Positions 1 to 12,700 of a stretch of 64,000 nucleotides of DNA are shown one piece after another; within the stretch, counting starts at the first letter, position 1, and each line of letters opens with the position of its first letter. The stretch spans positions 180,001-244,000 of the forward strand of contig JAMWET010000936.1 of NCBI GenBank assembly GCA_024036415.1, written 5' to 3'. The stretch comes from Prochilodus magdalenae. Its lineage: Eukaryota; Chordata; Actinopteri; Characiformes; Prochilodontidae. The notes beneath the pieces were generated by a model, which was given only the letters and a program-made list of their open reading frames with translations, made no database searches and was not told where the DNA came from. The position numbers were made by a program, and so were the translations under genes.

Positions 1-261
1 TCCTGTGCGCTCTGATGCCGTTGCTTCACCTGCCTCGGCTGGGTGCCACTGCCTGCCTTCCTGCTGACCAGTTTGCCTACCATGAAGCTTCTCCTTGTCT
101 TGTGCTGTGTGGGGGCTTCATCTGCATCCCCCATGCCCATTCACCGATCATGTATTTAATCAGACACCAGTCAGACATTTCTTTCCGTGCCTCAAAAACA
201 CTCAACACTTCTTCTATTCATTCTCTATAATGGCAAACTCTGATCCTTTTTGTGTTTGGTG

Positions 262-436
262 CTATCTGGGGTCGACCTGAAGAGGATGGGTCCCGCTTGA
301 GATTTCTTCCTCCTGCTCCTTAGGAAGTTCTTCCTTGCCACTGTCGCCTCTGGCTTATTCATTGGGGGCTTGGACTCTTTGCTTTGTGACATCTCCTCTT
401 GTAAAAAACGCCATATTAATAAATTTGACTTGACAC
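262..436 (+). repeat. 3' end of a dispersed teleost retroelement
   Basis: The stretch reads like the very common fish repeat that contains 'TTCCTTGCCACTGTCGCC' (here at about 333-350), then 'CTTTGTGACAT', and ends in an AATAAATTTGACTTGACA tail. Several bases differ from the usual form, so the copy is old. The first 260 bases of the window hold no recognisable gene and may belong to the same insertion. Recognition is from memory of fish repeats. Confidence 0.6.
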
Positions 437-1212
437 CAGAGGTTCCATATCACAGCCGAGGCTGAAGGTCTGATGTTTAGTCCTGTATCTACACATCAGC
501 ATCTACACCAGCGCCGTGTTTCTCTCATGTTTACAGTCACCGAATTCTGCCGTCAGCTCCTGCAGCACAGCTCTTTAATATCTTTGAACGCTCCGAGTGA
601 TTTCTTTTTCATAGCTTCTTTCAAACATTCCCACATATATTTTGGGGAATTCAATACGAACTTTTCCCACCATGTTAAGGAAAGTTGGCGTTTACATAAC
701 AAAAACAAAAACTGTGATTCTGAAAACAAGGTCGTGTCCCGACAGCAACAACTGATGTGACCATGTTTTGGTAAAAGCAGCCCGCTGTGTCAACAGTGTC
801 ATTTATTACTGAGCTATATAAAAACATTATACACTCTGTAGAACTGAGGTAAATAGGTGAGTATAAAAAGGTACAGAGTTTCACTCTTTTCTGCTCAGTG
901 GTTTATTCTTTTGCTTACAGCATCAACCTGATAAACCGTTCAGAATTCAAACTGGACTCAACAGCAGGAGCTTGAGTGTAACTGATCTGCAACACCCTCT
1001 TCTGCCCTATGCTGACGTGCTATACTCAAAGAATTCTGGATTTGTCACTTGACAGACAGACAGCTGTGCCATTAGGGGCGGGGTGTGAGGGGGCCACTAG
1101 CTCTGATTTATAGAACGTACAACTGGAATTCTCCAAATGTAATCCAAAACCACATGCCTAAAAATTTCCATATACAAATCTCAGCTCCTCTAACAACTCA
1201 CACATATACTCA

Positions 1213-1245
<33 letters not shown>

Positions 1246-1500
1246 CCACCAATTTTCCAACATTACTGCACAATCAATTAGTTAAACAGTAATTCAGAAT
1301 GGTTAGTGTGAGAAGCTCTATTCTTAAGAAGCTTAGCGAGTCAGAACTGTTCCACAAGCTATGCTCAATGGAAAGCCAGGCCACCTTTTCACAGAGCAGA
1401 GACCAGACAAAACACGATAAATGTGAAATAATAATATTTTGGCAAATTTGGAGAGCAATCCCCTAAATTTCAAAACCATGAACAAAACTTTTTAACATTC
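437..1500. other. intergenic, no gene recognised
   Basis: AT-rich unique-looking sequence with a short (ATT)n microsatellite at about 1216-1244. Short open frames here have no recognisable domains or splice context. Confidence 0.5.
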
Positions 1501-1870
1501 CAGAAATTCCATGACCTGTGCCAACTTGCGGGAAACCAGAAAGTTATTACATGAAATGGTTATGAAAGCCGCTGTGAGGCAAATGAGCCATCAAAGAAAT
1601 TTTATTTTTGCGCATTTTCCATTATTTTACCATCATCAACGTTCCACACATAAAGTCAGAAAGCATGTGTAGATGCACTTTTGGTTCTGGGTGGTAAATA
1701 AATTGTGTATATTGGTGTTGCAGACATGGTGACCCCTGGAGCCCCGGTCACCACTACTGGAAAGAAGTTCTGAGTCTCTACAATTAATCATTTCGCACCA
1801 AACCTACACTAAATAACTTCTGTTTATATCCCAACTAGTGAGGTAGTTAGAAAATCAATTGGAGCTCCCC
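1500..1870. repeat. diverged palindromic MITE, family A copy
   Basis: It carries the family hallmarks also seen at 3.2, 3.7, 11.8, 32, 33.3, 60.8 and 62.3 kb: an edge with AATTCCA, the 'GAAAGTTATTACATGAAATGG'-like block, and a diverged inner arm 'GGTCACCACTACTGGAAAG' near 1747-1765. It has no coding capacity. Confidence 0.5.
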
Positions 1871-2261
1871 TCTGCCACAGGGTCTTGCTTTGTCACTTCT
1901 AAAAACTGACCTTTGGACCCTTAATCTTGCAGAGCAAAGTCCAACTAACTTAACCAGGTCCACTACTGAGTTACGCACTTCTCATGTCAGGTAACGCATG
2001 ATGCAATATTTGGCTTAGCATTAAACAGATGTGATCAATATAGCTAACTTTTCTCCTCGTAGAACGGGCTGTGTTTATTCATTAAGCTGATACGTTGTTT
2101 TTCAAAAAGGACTCGAAAAAAGAAAAAGAAAAAAACAAGCAGAAGAACTGCATTAAAACCCAACAGACCACAAAAGGATTACAAAAGTCAGCCACGTGCC
2201 TCATAACACTCAAACTAATGCGTTTTGAACCGCAGCGTAAGTGACAGCGACCGTCTGCCTG

Positions 2262-2349
2262 GCATTATGGGAAATGTAGTTCGTTGACGACCAGCGCCGC
2301 CGACGCCAAAGGCGACGCCTGGTACAAAAAGACTACAACTTCCACCATG
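2262..2349. promoter_or_regulatory. paired ZNF143/STAF-like motifs in a CpG-containing patch
   Basis: Positions 2262-2281, read on the minus strand, give ACTACATTTCCCATAATGC, a close match to the ZNF143 (SBS) consensus. A second, weaker ACTACAACTTCCACCATG lies on the plus strand at 2332-2349. The sequence between is CpG-rich (about 2290-2320). ZNF143 sites sit at many housekeeping and bidirectional promoters, so an unseen transcript probably starts here. No coding exon could be tied to it; the flanking gene may lie left of the window. Confidence 0.55.
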
Positions 2350-2657
2350 ACTGGCTGAATGAAAGCATGCTCTCTGGAGAAGTGACTGAGCTTTGTGCGC
2401 GAATAATGCCGTAAAAACTGTGAGTGTTTACACTTTTTCTGTACACTCTCCAAACGTGATTTGGTCAAGAGAGCAACAATTCACCATCGGTCTTGTTAGC
2501 TACCGTGTGCTGATTTAGCTAATTCAGCTAATTCCGAAGTCGCACAACAGCAGCTATCTGCAAAAATATTCTCACATTAGTAGCCTCTGCTTTGTTTTAG
2601 GTGCATCTGTGATGTGCAGATGAGCACACGGAAGCTGGCTTCCGGTTCAGATTCGCC

Positions 2658-2686
2658 GTTCCACCTTAAATGGTGCAGCAGTTGCA
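2658..2686 (+). repeat. one arm of short hairpin repeat (family B)
   Basis: Contains GTTCCACCTTAAATGGTGCA followed by GCAGTTGCAA. This is the left arm of a hairpin element found complete at 6808, 18774 and 35733. The right arm is missing here. Confidence 0.5.
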
Positions 2687-2689
2687 ATC

Positions 2690-3110
2690 TGGCGCCCGAA
2701 GCCAACTTCAGCCTCGGCTAGCGCGCGCAGCGAGGACAAAATGAATGGTCTGTGTTTGCTACACTTCCAACAACCAATCGAGCGATACTGACCGACTTTG
2801 AAGGGCAGCTTCTCAGACATTCTTGGTTCTTGTTCTCGTCGCTGATTCGCTTGGAGCAGATTGAGTCCCGGCCCGGGTACGGACTTGACCAGAGAAGGAA
2901 ATCAGCAAGCCGGGAACTTGAATATAAGAAGGTAAAACCGCCTTGTATTAATATTCATGAGATCATGCCGTCCAAGCCCCGCCCCTCGCTGGTCATTGGC
3001 TTGCGGGAACCAATGAACGTTCTACGTGGGTAGGGAAGGTGGTGGGCGTGTCACAAGTGACGTATTGTAGTGTTTCATAAGAAGTTCTATAAGGATAATT
3101 GTTATTTTGA
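2690..3110. other. CpG-containing promoter-like stretch, no coding exon assigned
   Basis: The stretch has GC-rich segments, CCAAT boxes (about 2772 and 3009) and a possible splice donor AAG|GTAAAA near 2930. An open frame at 2752-3033 has no recognisable domain. A non-coding first exon is possible but not shown. Confidence 0.3.
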
Positions 3111-3149
3111 GGAAAATCCCACCAACTATCAGAATTCCTAAATAATTTA

Positions 3150-3600
3150 CTCATATAGAAAGTCATTTGGAGTGGGCTTGGGATTTTTTTTTTTACAGTG
3201 GTGGTGATGGGAACCAGGCGTCTACAACATTTCATTAACTATCAAAGCCACCAGTGAACTTACACAAGTCTTCTGAATTTAATATATAATCCGAATAATG
3301 CTAAAACTCCATAAATCCAAAACAGCAACGTTTTTGGGGGGCACTATTCTGCATTATGTCACCCTCCGCCATGAATGGGCTTAAAATAAATAGATTTAAA
3401 TTCTTTTTTAGGCAAAACTTTAGTAAAGCAATGTGTCAGACACCAGGCAGCATACACCTAACCATTTATTGTGTTCACTTTCTGTAAGGGAGATTTCAGA
3501 GGCATCAAACTTGTCAGACGTTGGGTTCCCACCACCACCACTGTAAAAAGAAAACTGACTGAAATGTCTCCAATGGCTTTGTTTACATCTCAACCTTTTA
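3150..3600. repeat. palindromic MITE, family A copy
   Basis: The inverted arms read TTTACAGTGGTGGTGATGGG (about 3192-3211, plus) and its reverse complement near 3524-3546 (CCACCACCACTGTAAA). Between them are blocks shared with the 32 kb and 62 kb copies ('CCACCAGTGAAC', 'GTGTCAGACACCAGGCAG'). No coding sequence. Confidence 0.65.
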
Positions 3601-3694
3601 ATTATATATAACATTTGTGAATTTGTTGGGGTTCTCCTTTTTAAAACTGAAAATACTTGTTAGTCATATTACCACTGGGTAACCATCACTAAAG

Positions 3695-4015
3695 CTAAAT
3701 GGGCCCAAAAGGGGAAATCCACCAACTTTTCAAAATTCAGTTGTATATTCAATGTATATGTAATCTGAAAAACCAAAATAGATTTACCCTTATCTAATAT
3801 CTCAGACATTAGGCAGTGATTTCATAAACATTTCATTAAATAACTTGTGTGAGAGAGAGCTTCCTGCGGTGGGTGCCTGGTTCGTATCACCACCACAGTG
3901 AACAAGGCAAGTCCCTTTAGACTGGAGCGTTTCACACCAAACCACTTAAATGGCACCTTAAACATTAAATTATGCAGGGGATTTCATAGAAACGGTGGAA
4001 TTTCCCATTAATGAT
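3695..4015. repeat. palindromic MITE, family A copy
   Basis: The left edge GGGGAAATCCACC (about 3711) and right edge GGTGGAATTTCCC (about 3997) are inverted repeats of each other. The inside contains TCAGACATTAGGCAGTG and the diverged arm TATCACCACCACAGTGAAC, as in the other copies. Confidence 0.6.
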
Positions 4016-4475
4016 ATTATTAATAATAATTTATACAGTAATAAAGTGGGTGCATGTCTCAGTTTTTGGAGGGACTGATATTTGGAGACACTGCAGTCTT
4101 AATGGATCATTTATGCTGACATTTAAAATTCCTGGAATTTAACTTGGTTTACTTTGGAAAATGCCAACTTGAACACAATCCTTGACCTTTGACCTGACCC
4201 TTCAGCTGATAACATGCCTCTGTGGGTCAATATGAAATTAGAGCTGTGATAAATTAAGCCTACACGTGTTTGGCCTAGAACAGGTTTAAGTGTTGAATCT
4301 GCTGTGCTAATGATGGCACTGTGTCCAAAGTGCAGCTTAATAGCACGTATAGTTGAAGATATTGCACAATATGAACAATATGATATAGTTAGTGTACATA
4401 TGGCCCAGTCTGGACTCATCATCTTTAATTGTTCAAAGTTTTTAAAGATTGTACAGCATGTATTCACTCACCTCG

Positions 4476-5243
4476 TAAACACTCGTCATCATAAGAACAG
4501 TTGCACAAACAGCCCCACCCCACAGGAATCAAACCGACAGGAATGAACCTTCGTGGGTAGGTTTCACATTGTAAGACACGCGAACGATTTAAGAGCCACG
4601 CTCGGCCCATGTGACGTATTGCTGTAACTGACTGACCCAATAGCCACGATTGGGGACAGTCAACAATCAGTGATGCCCTCCATGAGTCATTCTGTTAGTG
4701 CCAGCGGTGGCATGACTGTTACAACAACTATCCTTAACACAACATTAACGTCGCCAGAGACTGCAGTGGTGTCGTGCCAGGCTGTCATGGAGTGACTCAG
4801 AATGGCAGCGGGTCATCTTCAGTGACGAGTCCCGCTTTAGTCTTGGTGGAGACGCCCAACGAATTTGTGCGTGGAGGCACCGTGGTCAGCACCGAGATGT
4901 GCACTTTGTTGTCGTGTGTCACACGTCCAGAAGGCCTGGTGTCACTCCACCTCCACCCCTACTGCACCATCTGCAGGAACTGTGTGAGGATGTTCAAGCT
5001 GCATGGGATGGATTATCACAGGACACCATTAGGAACCTCTACAGCTCCATACCGAGACGTCTGGCATGTTGGGTTAGCAAAGAGACAGACTTCTGTATGT
5101 GTAGCTCAATAAATATTGATCATATCAGTCTAAATGTATCATCAGTTATTGATCCTGGTCACCTTTATCTTCCTTCCCAACAGCACCGCAATCCCACACC
5201 TCCTTCTGGGTGAAGCTATTCTAGTGATGATGAGTGTGTTAGT
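4476..5243 (+). mobile_element. Tc1-like transposon, internally deleted copy 1
   Basis: Terminal inverted repeats are visible: CACTCGTCATCATAAGAAC at the left, and the reverse complement of the right end reads CACTCATCATCACTAGAATA. TA dinucleotides lie at both edges. From about 4785 one frame encodes a transposase fragment with the Tc1 landmark FSDESRF followed by a WRHR block. It then jumps to the C-terminal block HLQELCEDVQAAW and QDTIRNL. The SPDLNPIE region and last catalytic acidic residue of Tc1 transposases are missing, and the element is about half the usual length. It is therefore non-autonomous and dead. A sister copy with the same junction lies at 30522-31337. Confidence 0.85.
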
Positions 5244-5509
5244 GTATGATTCTCCTCACCTTAAGATGTGCAGATTGCTGCCAGTCAGTGTAATTTAACC
5301 TGTTACAGGAGATGTCCTATGATACCTAATAAAAGACTGGATACTCTTTAAAGGAGCAGTGTGTAAGATTTAGGGAGATCTATTGCCAGAAATGTAATAT
5401 AATATTCATAACTGTGTTTTCATTACTGTATAATCACCTGTAACTAACCTGTATTAGCATAGAATGAACCTTTCAAATCTTTCAAATCTCTGCTGTGGTT
5501 CTTCTGAAC

Positions 5510-6660
5510 CTAGGGACTGTCAGCAGGCCGTTATTTTGTGAGCGGAGGGCACGTGCGGGTTCGTATGAGTGAAGTAGTTCACTGAGATACTGGGGGGCCA
5601 GACCGTTCACTGATTTATACGTTAAGAGTAGAATCTTGTAGTCCACACGAAATTTAACCGGTAGCCAGTGTGGTGAGGACAGTGTTGGGGAAATGTGATC
5701 TTATTTTTTAATGTTCTAGTAAGGACTCTAGCAGCTGCGTTCTGGACTAGCTAGCTTATGTAGAGTCTTGTTGGAGCATCCGGCTAAAAGGGTGTTGCAA
5801 TAATCTAGCCTAGAAGTTATAAAGGCATGGACCAGATTTTCCACATCTTTTAAGAGTAGGATATTGTGTGATTAAGCGAAGTTACGCAGATGGAAGAATG
5901 CCGTTCTAACTATGTTACTGATATGTACATCAAAAGACATGCTGGTATCAAAGATGACGCCTAGATTTCTCAGAGTAGAGCTGGGAGTAATAGCATGGCC
6001 ATCTATATTCAAGACGAATTGGGAGAGTTTAGTTCTCTCTGCATTGGGTTTGAGTAGCAGGACCTCAGTCTTGCTTGGATTAAGCTGAAGTAAATTGTTA
6101 GCCATCCAGTTTCTGATATTAGTAAAGCAATCTTCAAGTTTATTCAGGTTTAAAGCCTCGTTCAGTTTGGCCGATATATATAGTTGTGTGTCGTCTGCAT
6201 AGCAGTGAGAGCTAACGTCGAATCTACAGATTACGTTACCAAGAGGCTGCATGTAAAGGGAAAAAAGAGGCGGCCCGAGCACTGACCCTTGAGGGACACC
6301 GTATCTTACTGGTGTATGACTAGAGTGCTTATTGTTGAGACTAATAAACTGATAGCGGTCAGTGAGATACGATCGGAACCAGGATAAAGTCTGGGATCGT
6401 GTGGTCAATGCTATCAAAAGCAGCACTGAGATCCAGAAGAACCAATACAGAGACATGTCCACTATCCAGTGACACCAGGAGATCATTTACCACTCTAGTT
6501 AAAGCTGTTTCAGTACTGGGGTAGGGCTAAAGCCAGACTGAAACATCTCATGAAGAGAGTTTTCATGTAGGTGGGAGCAAAGTTGTTGCGAGACCACGTT
6601 CACTAGGATCTTTGCTATGAAAGGGAGATTGGAAATTGGTCTATCTTACTATTAATATAC
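5510..6660 (-). pseudogene. LINE L2-like reverse transcriptase fragment, frameshifted
   Basis: The longest open piece (5872-6486, 204 codons) carries the reverse transcriptase block [10 protein letters not shown], the catalytic YADD at 6190-6201, the NWM...LNPSKTE block and the [13 protein letters not shown] segment ending in AFFHLRN. These are typical of teleost L2 elements, a non-LTR clade. Further domain pieces follow in other frames to about 5510 ([15 protein letters not shown], then SYEPARALRSQNNGLLTV). Upstream pieces lie to about 6660 (FIAKILVN, QSGFSP), separated by stops and frameshifts. No endonuclease domain or intact 5' end is present, so this is a 5'-truncated dead copy inside the TTAA-flanked element. 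Confidence 0.85.
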
Positions 6661-6807
6661 TGTAAATGCTGAATCTGTGCTACGCCTGCTGTGAGGAACC
6701 CTCCAGGGCATACCTAAGGCTCTGTGAACATAGTTGTGATGTTCCAAGTGCTTACCTGCAAATAAAAAATGAATTTTGACCACAAAAATAAATAAATAAA
6801 TTCCTAG

Positions 6808-6879
6808 TTCCACCTTAAACACTGCAGCAGTTACGAAACCTCAGGCTGCCAGAATGTTACCACTCCATTTAAGGTAGAA
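6808..6879. repeat. short hairpin repeat (family B)
   Basis: The left arm GTTCCACCTTAAACACTGCA and right arm CCATTTAAGGTAGAA are inverted repeats around a loop of about 35 bases. Same family as at 18774 and 35733. Confidence 0.6.
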
Positions 6880-7679
6880 GAGGAAAATCTGAACACGAAG
6901 CTGGCGAATGTCCTTACTGGAACATGCTGACAGCATTAAAGGAATAATGAGGATGTAATGTTTTGGTAATAGTGTGACGGTCTCTAACGCTGCTTTGTTA
7001 TAATAATTAGTAAGTGCAGTTTAAGTAATGTAGTCTATGGAAGTTGCCGCTGTAGCGATGAATCCATGTGCTACTTGTTGAGCCCCGCTGTGCAAGAGAA
7101 GCCACCATGTCCTAATAACACAAAGCCAAATCTATATAAACCCTAATGAGCGCTTGTACATTATCACACACCCAAGCAGATTAAAACCCCACAGTTGCCA
7201 TTAAGGGAACTCTTTGCCTGCTGGTACAAAATGTGCACACAATTAAAAGTAACCCAGGTTTATGCACGATTAAAGGAAAACGAACGAAGGAAGTCGTTTT
7301 AATCATGGGAGCACATTTAGGAAACGTACACACAAACCGCCAAATGTTCCTTCAGTGTAATGTTCATTTCCCCCCCATGGCTTTTAGGGCTCTGTAAGTT
7401 ACTATGGTGTTTAATGATATGAGCGTGGTGGGGAACACTGCTAGAACACCTGTGCTGGGTAACCATATTGTGTTGAAGTTTGAGAGCAGATTAGCATACT
7501 TAGCGTGCTAATTATTTAGCCATAAATACCAAATAAAAAGCAAAAAGGGTGAAACTATCTAAAAAGAGAAAACATGAAAAAGCAAAGGCAGAAATCCTGA
7601 CAGCCATGGCCAGAAGGGATGGGTTCAGTAAGCTGCAATACAAAAGCTCACTGCTAAAATTTACATACTGCTCCTTTAA

Positions 7680-9588
7680 TGTGTCCATAAGAACACACTT
7701 GGATTGAACCGTGTCTCATGAATGTAGGCCATGTACTGGAGATTAAACCGTGACGTGTTTAGACAGATCAAATATTAATGCAAACACTACATTTAGCAGG
7801 AAATACATGATCAATCAGTGAAAATATTCAATACATTTTAATAGTAATAATAAATCCAACAACAACAAGGTAATGAGAACATACAAATGCATTAAAGCTA
7901 CTTTCAGGTTCTGTACAAATCAGTTTTGCATCGCCCCAGACAGCATGTAGGATTGGGTTCGTCCTCCGTTTGGATGAAACAGAAAAAGAAAACCACTGAA
8001 AGCTACTGACCGTGCACGTAACGGACAAACTCGTACAGGGTTCGGTGGAAGCTCGCCTCGGTGAACGTTTTAACTAGGGTTATTTTTTAATACATCGGAT
8101 CAATATTCCCATCAGGCCCGGCATCTACCTTCAGATCTGTGCTTCATCACGCACAACACAGTTCACGCATTCCTAATTCCCTTCATCTCAAAACCGGGGC
8201 AACATAACAGCTTAACAAAAGTCCAGAAAAAAGGGGGTCATTTGGCAAAACCTTTAATTTAGGCATATGGTTAGAAGGACATGGAAAGGCAGGGCAGGAG
8301 AACGTAAGAAAGTGAGGCTGTTTATGAGGAAACAGAAATCTCAGCCCTGTTTACAACCTTTTACAAGCAAACACACAGAAAAGAGTATCTCCAGAACATC
8401 CCTAAACCTCATACCCACCTTCTCTCCCGCCGTGAGGAACAGAACACGGAAATTAGTCTTTATATATGCTCTAGAAAAAAAGGAGAAAACCTAATAAAAT
8501 AAAGTAACCTTTGTACCAGGATGAACCCAGAATATTAAAGTAACCGACTCTGCAAAGTAAAACATGATATTAAATAAGAAATCTGAACCGCAGACACCTG
8601 TTTAAACACTCGCACGTTAAAGCAGCGCACCCTCGTCCACAGCTCTCGACCCAAAAACAGCTTCTAGGGTTGCTGATCGTTTACTCTTACGCTCATCAGG
8701 AAAAAGAGCAGATCACAGGGAGAGGAGCTCGGGCGCTCGGGCGCAGCCGTGCTTCTGCACACTGTGATCAGAAAAAACGGTCTTTATTGATCAACATGGC
8801 AACCCAGACCCTGTTCAATAATAAAAAATCTTCTTCTTTTTTTTTTTTAACATGATGCAATGATGCCATGCAGGAGCTGACGATCGGAAGTGCATTCATA
8901 AGAACTTAGTGTTACTTTAAGTCGGGAGCTGCCAGAGTCCAGCACAGCTTTCTGATTTCTCTGCAGGAGACGTGAACTTGGAAATGAACTTTAATCGGGA
9001 GTGCTTGTGCAGAGTAATCACCAAACTGTGCAGGAATCCAGACCTCCGGGACCACAGCTCCCCTCTTTAAACTTCTTTTTTAACAGCTGGGGGGGGAGAA
9101 AAACAAAAAAGAAGAACACTACCACGCATTCACTCCAATCAAAATGCTGGATATCAGATTGTTGGTGTATGTGTCATATGTGTGTCTGTCTCGGTAAAGA
9201 GCATTCACTGCTACTGGAGTGTTGTCGGATAAATACAGAAGATAACAGAGGATCGTACTGAAGAACAATTCTACATGGAGCCTTCTTTTTCTCGAGTCTT
9301 CCCATCTTCCTGGTCCACAGATGAGGCCACGGAGAGACGCACCGCCTCCGTCTCGCTTTGATAGCTTGCTGACAGTAAAAGCGCGGCAGGGTTTATTAAG
9401 AATAGTATGTGTTTCGTCGTCGTAGTTGCAGTGTAGTTTGCTTTCCTCTCGTGTAATTCATCTTCAGCTTTATCTCAGATCCAAATCACACTAAACCATA
9501 AAGTCCAGCCGGTTCCATTGTTTGCAGTAATCTGTATGTGAAGTGGGGTGTATGTGTATATGGGGTGGGGGAGGGAGAACAGCAGGTA
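7680..9588. other. intergenic and probable chmp4b 3' UTR
   Basis: No second gene is recognised. On the minus strand, AATAAA hexamers at 9392-9397 and 8783-8788 could end the chmp4b transcript about 0.2 or 0.8 kb past its stop codon. Short poly-A/T runs occur near 8828-8849. Confidence 0.4.
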
Positions 9589-9723
9589 TTAATTAGCTGC
9601 CCAAGCTTCCAGATCCTTCATATCGTCCTCATCCTCCTCTTCTCTTTTCTTTGCTGTAAAAACAAACGCATTCAAAACGTTATATTTGTGCTGGGCTCAT
9701 TTACTAAACAGACTCACCTTCAG

Positions 9724-9759
<36 letters not shown>

Positions 9760-12700
9760 CTGGTGTGAAGGAGATACCTGGTCTGGAAGGTAAGGATGTC
9801 GAGGGCACATTTGGCAGTGGTACATTCTCTGTGCCTCCGATCTCCAGCAGGTTCTTGTCCAGCTCTTCCTGCTCCAACTCCTCCAGCTCAGCCAGCAATT
9901 CATCCTGTAGCAATAAAACACAGACATGGACTCTTATTTATTAATATTTATTTCCTCAGGCGGGACATTAACTCAGTATTTACTTTGACAAGCGTCAAAA
10001 ACAGCAACAAAATGAAGAAAATAAAAATTATTTGCATGTATAATATGAACGAGTGTCTGTAAACATATCCTTTATGCAGTCTTTAGAAGCAAAACCTAAA
10101 ATTAATGAATCCAAATGTTGTGTGTGTGTTTATTTATGTGTTTAGCTAATTTAGAGCAGAACTCAAAAGACAGATGCAGTTTCCAAAATGCTGATGGCTC
10201 AGCCTACAGAGTAAAACTAAATAAAAACTAAATAAAATAATTCTATAAAAAAAAAAATTCACTGGTTACTGTATGTGAATATGAATACTTACCAAAAAAG
10301 TGACACACACAAACTTTCTTTTCCTGAATAATTTGTACTACAGAGATCTTAACCACTTACACATTCTGAGGTCTCCATTTCTTCTTGCCCGTCAAAGAGC
10401 ATAAAGCAACTCTTTCATAGTGTTGAGTAATTAGTAACTATACATTCAATAATGAGTGTTAATAATCAGTGCACAATGATAAATAGTGGCTAATATACAT
10501 AAACGACATGCAGAAGCATGCGGTAAGACTGAAATCAGCATGTAAATAAATAAATAAATAAATCCCATCTTACCTCATCAAACTCCTCACCAAAACCGAC
10601 AGGTTTGGAAATCGCATCGGAGATTTCTTGTGCCAGCTCCTGCTGCTCTGTGATGTCCTGCATGAGTTCGTCCACTTTGTCAATATCCCTGGGGAACAAC
10701 AGGACACAAACTCAGTCAAGAATACCAAAACAAAAAAACTTTTAAATTTATATCTGGAGCATTAAAGGTGAAGTTGACAGATTTCGATATTTATCATGAG
10801 TTTAATGTTTAATGAGCATTAATTTTTTATTTAAAAAAGCTCTATAACTCACTATAAAATATCACTATAGCTGAATAAAATAAACATAATAAGGTTAAAG
10901 GATCAAAGAAAGTAAAATAACGATGATTAAGACCATGAAAGCTTCTGTGACCGCTAATGTGCTAAGTGCTTCATTTTTATTACACCTATTAGCAAAGGGT
11001 GCGACAAAAACAGAAACTTAGTAACTACAAGGGATGTCTGACCAATCAGACCATGAAATATTTATAGTTCTGTTAATCATCATCACTGAATGATCTTATA
11101 GCCCAATGGGTAGGTGCACTGTCGCCTCAGCAAGACGGGCTCCTGGTGACGAGGGTCCTTTCTGTGTGGAGTGTGCATGTCTCCCTGTGTCTGCATGGTG
11201 TCTGCAATTGCCCCTAGGTGGGTGTTTGTAAATGTGCAAGTGTGTGCGTCTGCCCTGTGATGGACCAGGGTGATTCCAGTCATCCAATGAGAGCTGGGAT
11301 AGGCTCTAGCACTCCCGCAACTCAGAAGGATAAGCAGTTTAATGAATGAATGATGGAAAGAGGATCCCGAGAGCTTTAATAAACACAGACAGACTTTTTT
11401 CCAGGTTTTGCTGGGTGTTAACTCCTGTCCTAAGCCACTGCCGTGGTGAGTTTTGAGGTTTGTTATCATTGTTTCACCTCATACTTGCTGGATTTAAAAC
11501 CCACACTGAGCACTAAGCAACCACCATTACTGCAGAAGTTAAATGTTACTTAACAACCCTCACTTTTCAACACTAATTTGAATTTTTGGTTACAGTTTAT
11601 CAAAATTAACTGAAGTAACCAGGTGAGTAATCGTAACAGGTGACCATGGCCAAGCAAATCATAATCTAGAGAAATGATGTGCTAGATGTCTGTGTGTAAA
11701 CATGGCCCTCAACTGGATGTCAGTCTGAACCTGCATCCTCAGCTGCAGTATTAAAGAAGGCGTTACTGGGTCAGAAAGGTGTATAGTGGTTGTGGTGGTG
11801 ATGGTAACCAGAGATCCATCTCTAAAAGCACCTTCACAGAAAGGTATTACATAAAATAGTACCCACCCTGGTATCTGACATATTTTACAATACCTGTGAG
11901 AATTGTGAGGCTGTGAGGCACATGCAGGATGTTGTATGTCAAAATAGTCCCCAAAAAATATTATTTGTCCTCCAGGTTGTGTTCACTGCTGTTTTTGATG
12001 GTAACTAAAATGTCTATCTGTGCTGTAGACACGATGACCCCTGGTTCCCATCACCACCACTGTAAAGGAATTAAAACATTGATAACCTACATGTTATCGT
12101 GAGCAGCCTTCATTGCCTTAGCAGCGAAACCCATGTTCTTGATGACCTCTGTGTTAGTGTTGGCGTTCTCCAGCGCCTCCCTCTGGAACTCGATGGTGGA
12201 CAAAGTTCCATCGATCTGAGCCAGCTGCTTCTCGTACCTCTTCTTACGCTTCAGGGCCTGCAGTGCAGCTGTTTCACAGCAAAGACGACAAATCATCAGT
12301 CCTCACTTCAGACAGAGTCATCGTACCATTAGTTTAATGGACCCGGTAAAGTATTTTACTCTATTAGTGCAGTAAAATTTGCTTATTCATTTAAATATAT
12401 ATGAACCCAAATGATGCGTGAATGATTATTATTATTAATCGCTACAGAGATAGCTGAAGGAAATGGACTGCGAGTTTGTGTTTGCAGTTAAATGTGGTCA
12501 TGTAAAAAAGGGTAGACAATGAGCAGACACTTAAATCAAGTAACACTTTAACAAGGCTCCCCTTTAAATATGAGTTATATTGGATTTAGCGGATATATCA
12601 TATATTCCTGCAGAGCCAGTAGACTGCAGCACGACACAAAGCTGTCTGAGCACACTATAGGACAAACTGCTGCAGCTGTAACCAAAATGCTCAGTTTTAC

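Larger units (their letters stand above)
5348..7679. mobile_element. TTAA-flanked element with matching terminal repeats
   Basis: Both ends show TTAA followed inward by AGGAGCAGTRTGTAARWTTT: left at 5348-5371 (plus), right at 7656-7679 (minus). A TTAA target is the hallmark of piggyBac-type elements. No piggyBac transposase was seen inside. The body contains an L2-like LINE fragment (about 5510-6660) and a short hairpin repeat (6808-6879), so it is a nested composite, or two outward-facing MITE ends that bracket other insertions. Confidence 0.65.

Noticed and set aside
2752..3033. A 93-codon plus-strand frame in the promoter-like patch
   Set aside because: No domain, and the frame runs through GC-rich sequence; a non-coding first exon is more plausible.
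9726..10062. Plus-strand frames over chmp4b exon 4
   Set aside because: Antisense to the exon and extended by a GT repeat; not genes.
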